Of a stretch of DNA of 64,000 bases, positions 10,365-19,956 are shown piece by piece. The notes beneath the pieces are model-generated. The model was not told the DNA's origin. It did no database searches and saw only the letters and a program-made list of their open reading frames with translations. Both the position numbers and the translations under genes were made by a program. The DNA is taken from contig NZ_CP012881.1 in assembly GCF_002224265.1 (NCBI RefSeq), positions 310,001 through 374,000 of the forward strand, given 5' to 3'. Every line of letters starts with the position of its first letter. The stretch's first letter is position 1. Source of the stretch: Vibrio vulnificus NBRC 15645 = ATCC 27562. Lineage in GTDB: Bacteria; Pseudomonadota; Gammaproteobacteria; Enterobacterales; Vibrionaceae.

Positions 10365-10823
10365 TTAGTTCTTTGCAACGTTCTCAAGAATCGCTTCTGA
10401 CGCGGCTTCGATAAGATCCAGCACCAAATCAAACCCTTCCTCACCGCCGTAATAAGGATCAGGAATTTCATCCACATCCAACTCTGCATGGCTGAGAAAC
10501 AGTGACACTTTGTGACGATACTCCTTTGGGCAAATATCAAAAAGGTCAGCTAAGTTCGCTTTGTCTGCCGCTAGAATCATATCGAACTTAACAAAATCTT
10601 CGGCGTCAACTTGACGCGAACGAATGCCACTAAAAGAGTAACCACGTTGCTGCCCTGCCTGCATGGCCCGATGATCCGGCGTGTTGCCTGCGTGGTAACC
10701 TATCGTCCCTGCAGAATCCACTTCTACATCAACCCCCAGTTGCTGTGCTTTTGCTCTTAATACGGCCTCTCCAGTTGGGGAACGACAAATGTTTCCCATA
10801 CAGACAACCAAAATTTTCTTCAT
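10365..10823 (-). CDS. Low-molecular-weight protein-tyrosine phosphatase
   Basis: The 152-residue protein has the P-loop VCMGNICRSP at its N-terminus (CX5R with the catalytic cysteine) and the general-acid aspartate in DPYYGG near its C-terminus. These are the two hallmarks of the LMW-PTP/arsenate-reductase fold. I chose the ATG at 10823 (MKKILVV) over an upstream ATG at 10865 because a good AGGGGAT ribosome binding site precedes it and family members start there. No tyrosine kinase or exopolysaccharide gene is nearby, so a Wzb-type role is not supported by context. The gene is convergent with the SulP transporter. Confidence 0.92.
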   Translation of the reverse strand: MKKILVVCMGNICRSPTGEAVLRAKAQQLGVDVEVDSAGTIGYHAGNTPDHRAMQAGQQRGYSFSGIRSRQVDAEDFVKFDMILAADKANLADLFDICPKEYRHKVSLFLSHAELDVDEIPDPYYGGEEGFDLVLDLIEAASEAILENVAKN

Positions 10824-10903
10824 TCTATCCCCTGTAATATCAGTGGTTTTTCTTCCATTCGACATGGTCTATCATAGCCGCAAAATCGAAAAGCTGAAAA
10901 GGG

Positions 10904-11545
10904 ATGTCTATGTCTGACGAAAGCGTATCAAGCGAAAACCTATCCACAGAGCAAGTAAAGGCTCAGCGACACAAAGAGCGCCAACAAAAAGTGAAAGAGC
11001 AAGTCGACGCTAAAATTGCTCAAGCTCAGGAAGAAAAGGGACTGCTTCTCGTCATTACGGGCAATGGAAAAGGCAAATCAACCTCCGGTTTTGGGACGAT
11101 CGCTCGCGCAGTTGGGCACGGGAAAAAATGCGCCGTCGCTCAGTACATTAAAGGAACTTGGGACAATGGCGAGCGTAATCTTTTAGAAAAACTGGGCGTT
11201 GAGTTTCAAGTGATGGCGACGGGTTTCACTTGGGAAACACAAAACAAGGAAAGCGACACTCAAGCCGCTCAAACGGTATGGAAAGAGTGTCAGCGTATGC
11301 TTCAAGACGACTCGATCGATGTGGTGCTCTTTGATGAGCTAACCTACATGGTGAGCTATGGCTATGTCGAATTAGATGAGATGGTTGAAGCGCTCAATAA
11401 TAGGCCCAAAATGCAATCGGTCATCATTACTGGACGCGGCGCTCATCGCACCTTAATTGAGATGGCTGATACCGTCTCCGAAGTAAAAAATGTGAAACAT
11501 GCGTTTGAATCGGGCATCAAGGCACTAAAAGGTGTCGACTGGTAA
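10904..11545 (+). CDS. btuR: Cob(I)yrinic acid a,c-diamide adenosyltransferase
   Basis: This enzyme attaches the adenosyl group to cobalamin in scavenging or synthesis of coenzyme B12. The 213-residue protein has an N-terminal charged helix (residues 15-45) and the P-loop VITGNGKGKSTSG at about 51-63, followed by the FDELTYMV and VIITGRGAH motifs of the CobO/BtuR family. The start could be the first ATG (10904) or the ATG two codons later. No other B12 gene is nearby, which suggests a salvage role. Confidence 0.93.
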   Translation: MSMSDESVSSENLSTEQVKAQRHKERQQKVKEQVDAKIAQAQEEKGLLLVITGNGKGKSTSGFGTIARAVGHGKKCAVAQYIKGTWDNGERNLLEKLGVEFQVMATGFTWETQNKESDTQAAQTVWKECQRMLQDDSIDVVLFDELTYMVSYGYVELDEMVEALNNRPKMQSVIITGRGAHRTLIEMADTVSEVKNVKHAFESGIKALKGVDW

Positions 11546-11577
11546 CGGAAATGCTTTTACCTACGCCAATCTATAAA

Positions 11578-11608
11578 CAGGGCGACATGATGTCGCCCTG
11601 CTCTTTCT
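11578..11608 (+). terminator. Terminator after btuR
   Basis: A 10-bp stem CAGGGCGACA / TGTCGCCCTG with loop TGA is followed by CTCTTTCT. It lies between convergent btuR and the AsmA gene. Confidence 0.75.
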
Positions 11609-11617
11609 ATGACTTAG

Positions 11618-13726
11618 CTAGTTAAACAAGCCTTTAAGTAAACCATCCACCGCCTCTTTGGTTTTCTCATCTTTGATCTTATCGGTCAACTTCTCGACTC
11701 CACGGTCAATCTCTTTTTGGGCTTTTTGCTTTAACACATCATCAAACACCAACTTGAATTTTGGATCCGCCCAACTGCCTGAAATATTAATAGGAATGGT
11801 CACGTCTCTCAGTTCGTCGATGTCCTTACCGCCTTGGCCTTCTAGCGATCCCACAATTGAAGTGCTGACCGTAAAATCAACCGTTTGATTGATGTAGTTT
11901 GCTTCCCCTTTCCCACGAATACGCAGTAGCGGAGATTGCATGTGCATGTTATTGGTTGTCACCTTGCCTTTGTTCAACGTCAACGTTGCCGTCATTGAAC
12001 TGAAGTCGGTTTTTTGCACCCCATCAGTGGCATCTAACTTTTTACCTTTAATCTTGGCGTAGTTTTCACGAATCATTTGCGCGACGTTAATGCCGTTGAC
12101 GGCACCATCAGCAAAATTAATTTCAACCGTGCCGACAAGGTTTTTCTGAATACCGCTTGGCGTTAAGCTTGATCCCTTCACATCAACATCGATATTGCCA
12201 GTACCTTCCAGCTTGTCGTTTTGTGCCACGTCCACCAACAGCGGTTGCACCTGAACACCTTTGATGCGTTTTTTCACACTATAAGTGGCTGGTGAACGAC
12301 GTGCATCCAGTTTCGCGCTGGCATTAATAGAACCTTGATACAGATTGGCATCAAAGCGATCTAACGTCGCGATGCCACGGTTCACCGTGAACTTGGTGAT
12401 GACATTTTGCAGCTTGGCATTATTGGCTTTGAGCTTATCAATACTCACTTGGCCAATCACATCCAACGTTTTTAATGCACTCAGGTCAGGCTCAACTTCG
12501 TTGTTTGCCTCTGGATGCGCGTTTTTGTCATTGCTGCTGTTTGTGCTTGCCGTTTCTTGCGATGGCTGCGTTAGGCCGAGAAATTCATCGAGATCAATCT
12601 CTGGACTATGCAATGAAAAGCGCACTTTCGGAATCTCAGCTAACGTCACATCGGCTTTACCGTCTAATGCAATGGCGTTGGCGGTCAGTTTATTCAGCAC
12701 AAGCGATAGATGGCTGCTTGGCACATCAAAGGTCACCTCGGAGCTCATTGCCACCTTCATTGGCGATTGAGGCAGTGATTTCCCATTTAATTGTGACTCC
12801 AACTGGAATGCCTTCACCATCACTGTGCTGATGGCTGCATCCACATGCAACTGCGCCGAGCCATTGGCCGAAAGCTCCATGCCCGATGCTTGGCCTTTGA
12901 TTTCAAATGTCAGTGCGTTGTCTTTATCAAACTCGAAAGTGTCCAGTACCAACTTGATGGTATCCATCTTCGTGGCTGGATCGCTAAACTGGCTGTTTAG
13001 CTCGATATTACGCAGAGCATAAGAAGAGAAATCTTGCGCCAACTGAAACTCAAGCTTGCCGTTTGCACTGAACTGTTGCTGGTTGTTTTTTCCTTTGGCT
13101 GAAAATTCCGCTTTGGTCCATTGATCAAAGGCGAACTCTGAAAGTGAGAAATTCACATCATAGAGTTCAAGTGAAGTACCTGCTTGTCGATCTTGGTTAA
13201 CGAGTTTGGCATTGCTCACCGTGATCCCGGCCAGCTCCATACGCCAACCTGCCGCCGCACCAGGTTGCTGGGATGCATCCGTGGTAGGCTCCGAACTCAC
13301 CTCTTGCTGAACCGTTTCTTGTTGCGCTTTCTGCTGCTGAGTCAACGCATCAATATTCTTTTGCCCATCTTTACGCGTCTCTAGATGGAACTCCGCACCA
13401 TCAAGGCGAACATCACCAATTTGCAAGACTTTATCAAGCAGAGGCATCACCGAGATATCGATCCCAACGCTCTCAACTTTAAATAAGTTTTCTTGAGAAA
13501 AGCCCTGAGGATTCTTTAATTCCGTTTTGCCTAGAGAAAAACCAATCGAAGGAAAAAATTGCCATTCAATGTCGCCTTCAATCACCAATTCTAAACCCGT
13601 TTGCTTGGCCACTTGTTCGGTGATCAGCGGTTTAAATTGATTGGGGTTCACTAAGGTCACTAGCGCTATCGCAGCCATTACGACAACCGTGATAGGCGCA
13701 GCCAGAATAAGGAACAGTTTTTTCAT
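11618..13726 (-). CDS. AsmA family envelope protein
   Basis: The 702-residue protein has an N-terminal membrane anchor (MKKLFLILAAPITVVVMAAIALVTLV) followed by VNPNQFKPLITEQVAKQTGLELVIEGDIEW, the classic AsmA N-terminus. The C-terminal AsmA_2-like region is about 500-640. AsmA-family proteins are bridge-like periplasmic proteins implicated in phospholipid transport to the outer membrane; that role is family knowledge. I choose the ATG at 13726 because an AGGA ribosome binding site lies 8 bp upstream; the earlier ATG (13744) has none. A low-complexity QQ/E-rich linker is at about 135-165. Confidence 0.88.
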   Translation of the reverse strand: MKKLFLILAAPITVVVMAAIALVTLVNPNQFKPLITEQVAKQTGLELVIEGDIEWQFFPSIGFSLGKTELKNPQGFSQENLFKVESVGIDISVMPLLDKVLQIGDVRLDGAEFHLETRKDGQKNIDALTQQQKAQQETVQQEVSSEPTTDASQQPGAAAGWRMELAGITVSNAKLVNQDRQAGTSLELYDVNFSLSEFAFDQWTKAEFSAKGKNNQQQFSANGKLEFQLAQDFSSYALRNIELNSQFSDPATKMDTIKLVLDTFEFDKDNALTFEIKGQASGMELSANGSAQLHVDAAISTVMVKAFQLESQLNGKSLPQSPMKVAMSSEVTFDVPSSHLSLVLNKLTANAIALDGKADVTLAEIPKVRFSLHSPEIDLDEFLGLTQPSQETASTNSSNDKNAHPEANNEVEPDLSALKTLDVIGQVSIDKLKANNAKLQNVITKFTVNRGIATLDRFDANLYQGSINASAKLDARRSPATYSVKKRIKGVQVQPLLVDVAQNDKLEGTGNIDVDVKGSSLTPSGIQKNLVGTVEINFADGAVNGINVAQMIRENYAKIKGKKLDATDGVQKTDFSSMTATLTLNKGKVTTNNMHMQSPLLRIRGKGEANYINQTVDFTVSTSIVGSLEGQGGKDIDELRDVTIPINISGSWADPKFKLVFDDVLKQKAQKEIDRGVEKLTDKIKDEKTKEAVDGLLKGLFN

Positions 13727-13803
13727 ATGCGTATTCCTTTGCATGCAAGAGTTGAGACAAGAACAGAGATAACACCTATTTTACGCGGTTCTTGCTCCAA
13801 AAA

Positions 13804-13836
13804 AAGAAAGTGGCACTTAAAGTGCCACTTTCTTAA
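13804..13836 (-). terminator. udk terminator
   Basis: A long stem GAAAGTGGCAC / GTGCCACTTTC is followed on the minus strand by a run of seven T. It lies between udk and the AsmA gene, so the two are probably separate transcripts. Confidence 0.88.
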
Positions 13837-13868
13837 ATAAAAATAAAGCTCGCTGACAAGACAATGAC

Positions 13869-14510
13869 TTAAGCTTTCAATAGTTTTGCAATGTGCGCTT
13901 TCAGTACGTCAATCGCGATGCGGTTTTTACCACCACGTGGAACGATGATATCTGCGTACTGTTTAGACGGCTCAATAAACTGCATAAACATTGGACGAAC
14001 GGTTTTTTGATACTGTTTGAGTACCGATTCCATCGTACGACCACGCTCTTCCACATCGCGTTTCACACGGCGAAGTAGACAGATATCAAGTGGCGTGTCC
14101 ATAAACACAGTCGCATGCATCAGATCACGCAGACGAGGATCCGTCAGAAGCAGGATGCCTTCTAGAATGATCACCTTCTTTGGTGTCATCGTGGTGGTGT
14201 TTTCAGTACGAGTGTGTTCCGTGTAGCTGTATTCAGGTACTTCAACCGACTCGCCTTTCATTAACTTTTCTAAGTGTTCACAAAGAAGATCGTGATCAAG
14301 TGCATTCGGGTGGTCATAGTTTGTTTTAACGCGCTCTTCCATACTCAGATGGCTTTGGTCGTTATAGTAGCAATCTTCCGTAATCACACCGATTTGATGG
14401 TCTCCCACCTTTGCACGTAGTTCGTTATAAATCGTACTGGCGATGAGGCTTTTACCAGAAGCAGAAGCGCCAGCAATACCGACGATGACGCATTGACTTT
14501 TTTCAGACAT
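13869..14510 (-). CDS. udk: Uridine kinase
   Basis: Udk phosphorylates uridine and cytidine in pyrimidine salvage. The 213-residue protein has the P-loop [11 protein letters not shown] at residues 12-22, and the [23 protein letters not shown] block is almost identical to E. coli Udk. An upstream in-frame ATG at 14519 would add three residues; the start at 14510 (MSEKSQC) matches family length. It lies directly downstream of mrp on the same strand, but the 182-bp gap and a weak hairpin near 14650 suggest separate transcription. Confidence 0.95.
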   Translation of the reverse strand: MSEKSQCVIVGIAGASASGKSLIASTIYNELRAKVGDHQIGVITEDCYYNDQSHLSMEERVKTNYDHPNALDHDLLCEHLEKLMKGESVEVPEYSYTEHTRTENTTTMTPKKVIILEGILLLTDPRLRDLMHATVFMDTPLDICLLRRVKRDVEERGRTMESVLKQYQKTVRPMFMQFIEPSKQYADIIVPRGGKNRIAIDVLKAHIAKLLKA

Positions 14511-14642
14511 TAGTTGCACCCGATGATGATTTTTTGCAGTGGGAATAAGATAAACCGCCTGATTATAAGGAGTTCACTCATTAGATACTAGTCGCTTTTC
14601 CCAGTTTCGTGGTGCATTGTGTGTACTACGAAGAATAATAAA

Positions 14643-14663
14643 CCAGGCAAACGTTTACCTGGT
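14643..14663 (-). terminator. Possible mrp terminator
   Basis: An imperfect inverted repeat CCAGGTAAAC/GTTTGCCTGG is followed on the minus strand by a T-rich but broken tail (TTTATTATT) after mrp. It is only a moderate candidate. Confidence 0.45.
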
Positions 14664-14692
14664 CATTATTTATTCTTTAACTCGCAATAAAA

Positions 14693-15772
14693 TCATCCGT
14701 CTATACGGGTAAACAGGATCGTTTCAGGCTTTGCCTTACCATTCCAATACATCGAGCTGCATATCTGCAAAGCAAGCTGACGGTATATTCTGCCGTGCTC
14801 GCTCTCTGGCCTTGCGACCACCGTCGGCACACCCGAGTCGAGATCTTCACGAACGCTGATATGCAATGGCACTTGCGCCAGCAAAGATAAACCAAACTGT
14901 TGCGCCATTTGTACCGCACCACCTTGGCCAAAAATGTGCTCTTTGGCACCGCATTGTCTGCAAATGTGGTAGCTCATGTTTTCCACAATACCCGCCACGG
15001 GAACACCGATCTTTTCAAACATCGCGGCGCCCTTCTTCGCATCGGCTAACGCAAGATCCTGCGGTGTGGTGACGATAACACTGGTAGTAACGGGTATTTG
15101 CTGTGAAAGAGTCAACTGAATATCCCCAGTGCCAGGAGGCATATCGATCACTAAGTAGTCCAAATCTGGCCACTCAGTTTCATTCAGTAGTTGAGAGAGC
15201 GCTTTCGATGCCATCGGCCCACGCCAAATGGCCGCTTCATTCTTATCCACCAAGTAACCAATAGAGTTGGTGTAGATGCCGTGCGCGAGGATCGGCTGCA
15301 TCCATTTTCCGTCACGAACATCCGGTCTTTGATCGACACTCCCCAGCATGATAGGCAAAGAAGGCCCATAGATATCCGCGTCTAGTAATCCCACTTTTGC
15401 GCCTTGAGAAGCGATCGCTAGCGCAAAATTCACCGCTGTGGTTGATTTACCCACACCGCCTTTAGCGGACGTGACGGCAATAATATTCTTAACCCCACGA
15501 ACAGGCTGAGAAACTTGAGTTTCTAACGCCTTAACTTGCTGACTTACCGTGAATGCAAACGGTGGAACCGCACCACGCTGCTGTTGCTGAACAATCCACT
15601 CGCTGAGCGCGTCTTGAAGTTGCTGAGCAGCAAATGGGAACTGAATGGCGAAAGTACCATCGGCTTGAACCATCACAACACCATGCACTTCGCTCCATTG
15701 CGGGGCTAACGTTTCGTGCTCAAACTGATTCAACCAATGACAAAAATCTTGTTTAGAAGTGAACTGATGCAT
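14693..15772 (-). CDS. mrp: Mrp/ApbC iron-sulfur cluster carrier ATPase
   Basis: The 359-residue protein has an N-terminal DUF59/MIP18-like region (about 1-85) and a ParA-like ATPase domain with the deviant Walker A motif SAKGGVGKST near residue 105, then LLDADIYGPS and VIDMPPGTGD. The CRQCG pair near residue 275 provides the CxxC cysteines that bind a bridging [4Fe-4S] cluster in this family. It is divergent from metG, the same arrangement as E. coli mrp/metG. A very strong AAGGAGGAG ribosome binding site precedes the ATG. Confidence 0.95.
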   Translation of the reverse strand: MHQFTSKQDFCHWLNQFEHETLAPQWSEVHGVVMVQADGTFAIQFPFAAQQLQDALSEWIVQQQQRGAVPPFAFTVSQQVKALETQVSQPVRGVKNIIAVTSAKGGVGKSTTAVNFALAIASQGAKVGLLDADIYGPSLPIMLGSVDQRPDVRDGKWMQPILAHGIYTNSIGYLVDKNEAAIWRGPMASKALSQLLNETEWPDLDYLVIDMPPGTGDIQLTLSQQIPVTTSVIVTTPQDLALADAKKGAAMFEKIGVPVAGIVENMSYHICRQCGAKEHIFGQGGAVQMAQQFGLSLLAQVPLHISVREDLDSGVPTVVARPESEHGRIYRQLALQICSSMYWNGKAKPETILFTRIDG

Positions 15773-15855
15773 AACTCCTCCTTTTTCGACATCCTATCAC
15801 CGAGTCTTGTCTGACTGAACCCTAAAAAAACCAGGTGATTATCCTTGTCAGCACC

Positions 15856-15884
15856 TTGGACTTAAAGGTTTCCTGAGTTAGTAT
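15856..15884 (+). promoter_or_regulatory. metG promoter
   Basis: TTGGAC (15856-15861), a 17-bp spacer and TAGTAT (15879-15884) lie 45 bp before the metG start. Inferred from box match and spacing. Confidence 0.55.
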
Positions 15885-15928
15885 TACCAATCAATTTTTA
15901 TACCTATCGAGATAAGCGAATATTAAGT

Positions 15929-18001
15929 ATGGCAAACGATCCAAGAAACTTTCCCCCAAGGAAATTGCTGGTAACTTGTGCCCTTCCGTACGCTAACGGT
16001 TCGATCCACCTTGGCCATATGCTTGAGCATATCCAAGCGGACATTTGGGTTCGTTACCAACGCCTACGCGGCAACATTGTAAACTTCATCTGTGCTGACG
16101 ACGCTCACGGCACGCCAATCATGCTTAAAGCGCAACAGATGGGTATGTCTCCAGAAGAGATGATTGCTGCGGTGAGCATCGAGCACCAAAAAGATTTCGC
16201 TGGCTTTGATATTAGCTTCGATAACTATCACAGTACGCATTCCGATGAGAACCGTGAACTGGCTTCTCACATTTATCTGCAACTGAAAAAAAATGGGTTT
16301 ATTTCAAGCCGCACTATTTCTCAGCTGTTCGACCCAGAAAAAGAGATGTTCCTACCCGATCGTTTCGTGAAGGGAACGTGTCCGAAGTGCAAGTCTGAAG
16401 ATCAATACGGTGACAACTGTGATGCTTGTGGCGAAACCTACAGCCCAACAGAATTGATCAATCCAAAATCTGCCGTCTCAGGCGCGACGCCAGTGATGAA
16501 AGATTCAGAGCACTTCTTCTTCGACCTGCCTCAGTTTGAAAGCATGCTAAAAGAGTGGACTCGCTCTGGCTCTCTACAAACTGAAACCGCAAACAAAATG
16601 CAAGAGTGGTTTGAGTCTGGTCTGCAGCAGTGGGATATCTCACGTGATGCACCTTACTTCGGTTTTGAAATTCCAGGCGAAAAAGACAAGTTTTTCTACG
16701 TTTGGCTAGATGCGCCAATCGGCTACATGGGTTCATTCAAAAACCTCTGTGATAAGCGTGATGATCTTGATTTCGATGAATACTGGAATAAAGACAGCAA
16801 AACGGAGCTGTACCACTTCATCGGTAAAGACATCGTTTACTTCCACAGCCTGTTCTGGCCAGCAATGCTGGATGGCTCTGGTTTCCGTAAGCCAAATAAC
16901 GTTTTTGTTCACGGCTACGTAACCGTAAACGGTGCGAAGATGTCGAAGTCTAAAGGTACGTTCGTGAAAGCGAGCACTTACCTTGACCACCTAGATCCAG
17001 AGTGTCTGCGTTACTACTACGCCGCGAAACTAAACAGCCGCATTGACGACCTAGACCTTAACCTTGAAGACTTTACTCAGCGCGTAAACGCTGACGTCGT
17101 CAACAAAATTGTTAACCTAGCATCACGTAATGCAGGCTTCATTGCGAAACGCTTTGAAGGCAAGCTCGCTGAAAACTTCGTCGAGCCAGAGCTTTACAAC
17201 GAATTTGTTGCCGCGGCAGATCGTATTGCTGAACTTTACGAAGCGCGTGAGTTCGGTCGTGCAATCCGTGAAATCACAGCATTGGCGGACAAAGCTAACC
17301 AATACGTTGATGAAAAAGCACCTTGGGTTGTGGCAAAACAAGAAGGCAAAGATCAGGAACTTCAGGAAATCTGTTCTGTTGGTATTAACCTGTTCCGCGT
17401 TCTAATGACTTACTTGAAACCAGTCATGCCTGCTCTCGCCGCTCGCACTGAAGCCTTCTTAAATGAAGAGCTGACCTGGGAAGGTGTTGCTCAGCCATTA
17501 ACGGCACACGAAATCACCGCATTTAAAGCGCTGTTCAATCGTATCGATCCGAAAAACATCGAAGCCATGATTGAAGCATCAAAAGAAGATGCGGCGGCTG
17601 AAATGGCGGCAAAAGAGAAAGCAGAAGCCTCTAATGCAGCTCAAGAGACTGAGCTAAGCAAAGATCCAATTGCCGAAGAAATTGAGTTTGATGACTTCGC
17701 CAAAGTGGACCTTCGTATTGCCAAAATCGTTGCTTGTGAATCGGTGCCAAAAGCTGACAAACTGTTGAAATTCCAATTGGATATCGGCGGTGAAATGCGT
17801 CAAGTCTTCTCTGGTATCAAAGCGGCGTACAATCCTGAAGATCTTGTCGGCAAGTACACAGTGGTTGTGGCAAACTTGAAACCACGTAAGATGAAGTTTG
17901 GTATGTCTGAAGGCATGATCCTAGCGGCAGGCCCTGGTGGCAAAGATCTTTGGATCCTTGAACCACATGAAGGCGCGCAGCCAGGCATGCGCGTGATGTA
18001 A
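15929..18001 (+). CDS. metG: Methionyl-tRNA synthetase
   Basis: This class I synthetase charges initiator and elongator tRNA-Met. The 690-residue protein has the HLGH form of the HIGH motif near residue 28, a double zinc-binding knuckle ([18 protein letters not shown], about 150-167), the KMSKS loop near residue 340, and a C-terminal EMAP-like tRNA-binding domain from about 590 ([13 protein letters not shown]). The latter makes this the long dimeric form, as in E. coli. The linker around 555-580 is Ala/Glu-rich. It is transcribed alone. Confidence 0.97.
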   Translation: MANDPRNFPPRKLLVTCALPYANGSIHLGHMLEHIQADIWVRYQRLRGNIVNFICADDAHGTPIMLKAQQMGMSPEEMIAAVSIEHQKDFAGFDISFDNYHSTHSDENRELASHIYLQLKKNGFISSRTISQLFDPEKEMFLPDRFVKGTCPKCKSEDQYGDNCDACGETYSPTELINPKSAVSGATPVMKDSEHFFFDLPQFESMLKEWTRSGSLQTETANKMQEWFESGLQQWDISRDAPYFGFEIPGEKDKFFYVWLDAPIGYMGSFKNLCDKRDDLDFDEYWNKDSKTELYHFIGKDIVYFHSLFWPAMLDGSGFRKPNNVFVHGYVTVNGAKMSKSKGTFVKASTYLDHLDPECLRYYYAAKLNSRIDDLDLNLEDFTQRVNADVVNKIVNLASRNAGFIAKRFEGKLAENFVEPELYNEFVAAADRIAELYEAREFGRAIREITALADKANQYVDEKAPWVVAKQEGKDQELQEICSVGINLFRVLMTYLKPVMPALAARTEAFLNEELTWEGVAQPLTAHEITAFKALFNRIDPKNIEAMIEASKEDAAAEMAAKEKAEASNAAQETELSKDPIAEEIEFDDFAKVDLRIAKIVACESVPKADKLLKFQLDIGGEMRQVFSGIKAAYNPEDLVGKYTVVVANLKPRKMKFGMSEGMILAAGPGGKDLWILEPHEGAQPGMRVM

Positions 18002-18020
18002 TTCAACACTTCAATCTTTC

Positions 18021-18047
18021 AAAGCCCTGCACCCGCAGGGCTTTTTT
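18021..18047 (+). terminator. metG terminator
   Basis: The stem AAAGCCCTGC / GCAGGGCTTT with loop ACCC is followed by a T run 20 bp after the metG stop. Confidence 0.9.
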
Positions 18048-18316
18048 GTGCCCAAAATCACACTATTAGTGCATTTGATGCACCAAATTAACCATAGACT
18101 CAAATTAGAACATTTCATCTCATTGTTTTGTAAAGAGATTTAATATGGCATCAAAACTGCTCCTATTATGCCATGCCCAAGCCAGTTGCTACTGCTGGTC
18201 GATAGAGTATGAGTGATTCTCCCTACGCATAGAGATCTTGTGCTGTAGAGAACCACAACGCACCGTAGTAGATCCAACATGGAAGGGCTGAGTATCATGC
18301 ATACAAGGAGTCTGCT
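18048..18316 (+). promoter_or_regulatory. Upstream region of the 18317 gene with a sigma-54-like site
   Basis: This 269-bp stretch has no open frame worth calling. TGGCATCAAAACTGCT at 18146-18161 matches the sigma-54 consensus TGGCACG-N4-TTGCW at the invariant GG and GC with exact spacing, and differs at three weaker positions. If used, transcription would start near 18172 and leave a leader of about 145 nt. A small CCAG/CTGG hairpin lies at about 18182-18198. An ACAAGGAGT ribosome binding site precedes the ATG at 18317. Confidence 0.4.
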
Positions 18317-19129
18317 ATGTTCGTTCTACTATCATCTCTCATTTCAATTGCAATCTTGCTCGTACTGTTTTATCTCTCCCACAAACGAGAGCGTCAACAA
18401 GAGCAAAAATATCAAGTGATCAGCACACTACGTGAGATTGTGCAGCTTTTGAGACAGCATCGCAGCGCAACCCACTTGAGTCTTTTGTATAAACAAGTGC
18501 ACTCTAGCGAAATCCATCGTACCCAAACGGAAGTACTGGCCAAATGCCAAGCACTGATCGAGCTTGCTTCAGGAGAAAGCAAACCGTTGTATCGGATTTT
18601 ACTCAGTCAATATCAAACTCTATTCTCACACTGGCAGGAACAGAGCATTGCCAAGAATCAGTTTTTGCACGGCAAAATGCTGCGCCACACATTGTTTCTT
18701 GTCGATGAAACGACCGTGGCTTGGCTAGCGGAATCTGAGCGCGACGAACTAATTGATGAGTATCATTGTCATTGGCAGGTGATCATTGAAAATCTCGATG
18801 CATTGACGCAATTGCGTATTGCGATTCAAGACTTACATCAACCACAAGGAAGGGAACGCTTTGCCCATTGTGCGCAGCGCATGGTTAGGCGTTTGAATCA
18901 GCTCACTTTACTTAGCCCTTATCACATTGCAGCACCGGCGAGCGTAGAAGTCATACGCGAGCTAGAAATGTACGCGAACTTGCAGCAGGAAAAGTTGAAC
19001 AAGGTTAACGCCTATGAGCTAACCTCGCTCATCTCAGCCACGATTTTCCGTTGCTACGATGAGATGCTGGATGAAATGATTGAGAGCCTCTACTTGCCGT
19101 TACCCAGATTAGCACTGCGTTTTAACTAG
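18317..19129 (+). CDS. Membrane-anchored helical protein of unknown function
   Basis: I do not recognise this 270-residue protein with confidence. It has one N-terminal membrane helix (about residues 3-20, LLSSLISIAILLVLFYL), then a positively charged KRER stop, then an almost wholly helical, Gln/Leu/His-rich domain. The segment LREIVQLLRQHRSATHLSLL resembles the first helix of NIT-type (nitrate/nitrite-sensing) four-helix domains, but the match is by eye only. There is no kinase, HAMP, GGDEF or methyl-accepting part. It is followed by its own terminator and sits between metG and the nrf locus. A good AAGGAG ribosome binding site supports the start and translation. Confidence 0.75.
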   Translation: MFVLLSSLISIAILLVLFYLSHKRERQQEQKYQVISTLREIVQLLRQHRSATHLSLLYKQVHSSEIHRTQTEVLAKCQALIELASGESKPLYRILLSQYQTLFSHWQEQSIAKNQFLHGKMLRHTLFLVDETTVAWLAESERDELIDEYHCHWQVIIENLDALTQLRIAIQDLHQPQGRERFAHCAQRMVRRLNQLTLLSPYHIAAPASVEVIRELEMYANLQQEKLNKVNAYELTSLISATIFRCYDEMLDEMIESLYLPLPRLALRFN

Positions 19130-19177
19130 CATGCACTTGCTGCGAAGGACAATGCACCTACGGGATGCTGAGAAACA

Positions 19178-19207
19178 AAAAACCTCAAACATGGTTTGAG
19201 GTTTTTT
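19178..19207. terminator. Bidirectional terminator
   Basis: The stem ACCTCAAAC / GTTTGAGGT with loop ATG is flanked by A and T runs on both sides. It serves the 18317 gene and the small minus-strand gene at 19226. Confidence 0.9.
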
Positions 19208-19225
19208 GTTTAAATTCGTTTGCTT

Positions 19226-19402
19226 TTAATGTGTTTGGCTCTTCTTCCAAACCACCAATTCAATCCATAACGCTTCAAGTTCACTGATTTCTTCTTCTGT
19301 AAGTAAAGCAAGTGTTGAAGTCGTATGCGACGATGCACTTGATTGCAGTGAATAAATTTGCGAATAAAAATCCTTTTTTAATTGCGTCTTAATTGTATCC
19401 AC
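19226..19402 (-). CDS. Small hypothetical protein, 58 residues, GTG start
   Basis: A minus-strand frame reads MDTIKTQLKKDFYSQIYSLQ at the N-terminus, then a Ser/Thr-rich middle, then an acidic helix (LTEEEISELEALWIELVVWKK) ending KSQTH. Start by GTG at 19402 is the most plausible; the ribosome binding site is weak (GGGTAA). The frame ends 20 bp before a good bidirectional terminator and has natural codon use, which argues for a real gene. Function is unknown. It lies immediately downstream of nrfF on the same strand but after a 117-bp AT-rich gap, so it may be a separate transcript. Confidence 0.55.
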   Translation of the reverse strand: MDTIKTQLKKDFYSQIYSLQSSASSHTTSTLALLTEEEISELEALWIELVVWKKSQTH

Positions 19403-19518
19403 TCTGATTACCCGTCAGTAAACCTACAATAACTGAATTAACTATTTCATATAATTTTCAAAAATGATAACAGCTTGTATGATAATTGCACAATTAATTA
19501 CTTGTTATGGAATAATTG

Positions 19519-19956
19519 TCACATTCTTTTTGTGTGAATATTTCGGATCGAAATAACAAAGAAAATGATCAAAATAACGACAGGAAAGATCCAAAGTAAT
19601 AATGTACTGCTATTTATTGGCGGATTATATAACACCATATTGCCATATCGGCTGGTCATAAAGTCCACCACTTCTTGATCGCTTTTCCCATCATTTATTT
19701 GGCTATACACAATAAAACGCAGATCTCGCGCCACTTGCGCATTGGATTCAAGCAGATTCTGATTCTGGCATTGGGGGCAGCGCAGTTCCTTGGATAAACG
19801 TATTGCTCTCTCTTGCAGCTCGACACTATGAAACTGAAACAAATCAACGTGATTAGAGCTTGTATTCACGTTCTCTGCCTGACTAGAGAAAGAGACAAAA
19901 GCAATGAATAAGACAATCCATGTCGATAATAATGTTCTATTTAAAATACGTAGCAA
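19519..19956 (-). CDS. nrfF: NrfF/CcmH-type haem lyase subunit
   Basis: The 145-residue protein has a Sec signal or N-terminal helix (about 1-27), a thioredoxin-like redox motif in LRCPQCQNQ (CxxC at about 57-60), the VARDLRFIVYSQINDGKSDQEVVDFMTSRYG block of the CcmH/NrfF family, and a C-terminal membrane helix. It would reduce apocytochrome cysteines for haem attachment. Specialised nrfEFG systems handle the CWSCK haem site of NrfA. It overlaps the DsbE-like gene by 20 bp, indicating coupled translation. Confidence 0.88.
   Translation of the reverse strand: MLRILNRTLLSTWIVLFIAFVSFSSQAENVNTSSNHVDLFQFHSVELQERAIRLSKELRCPQCQNQNLLESNAQVARDLRFIVYSQINDGKSDQEVVDFMTSRYGNMVLYNPPINSSTLLLWIFPVVILIIFFVISIRNIHTKRM

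Noticed and set aside
18162..18316. Possible Qrr-type small RNA after the sigma-54-like site
   Set aside because: The sequence does not contain the conserved Qrr core and has no T-run terminator before the gene.
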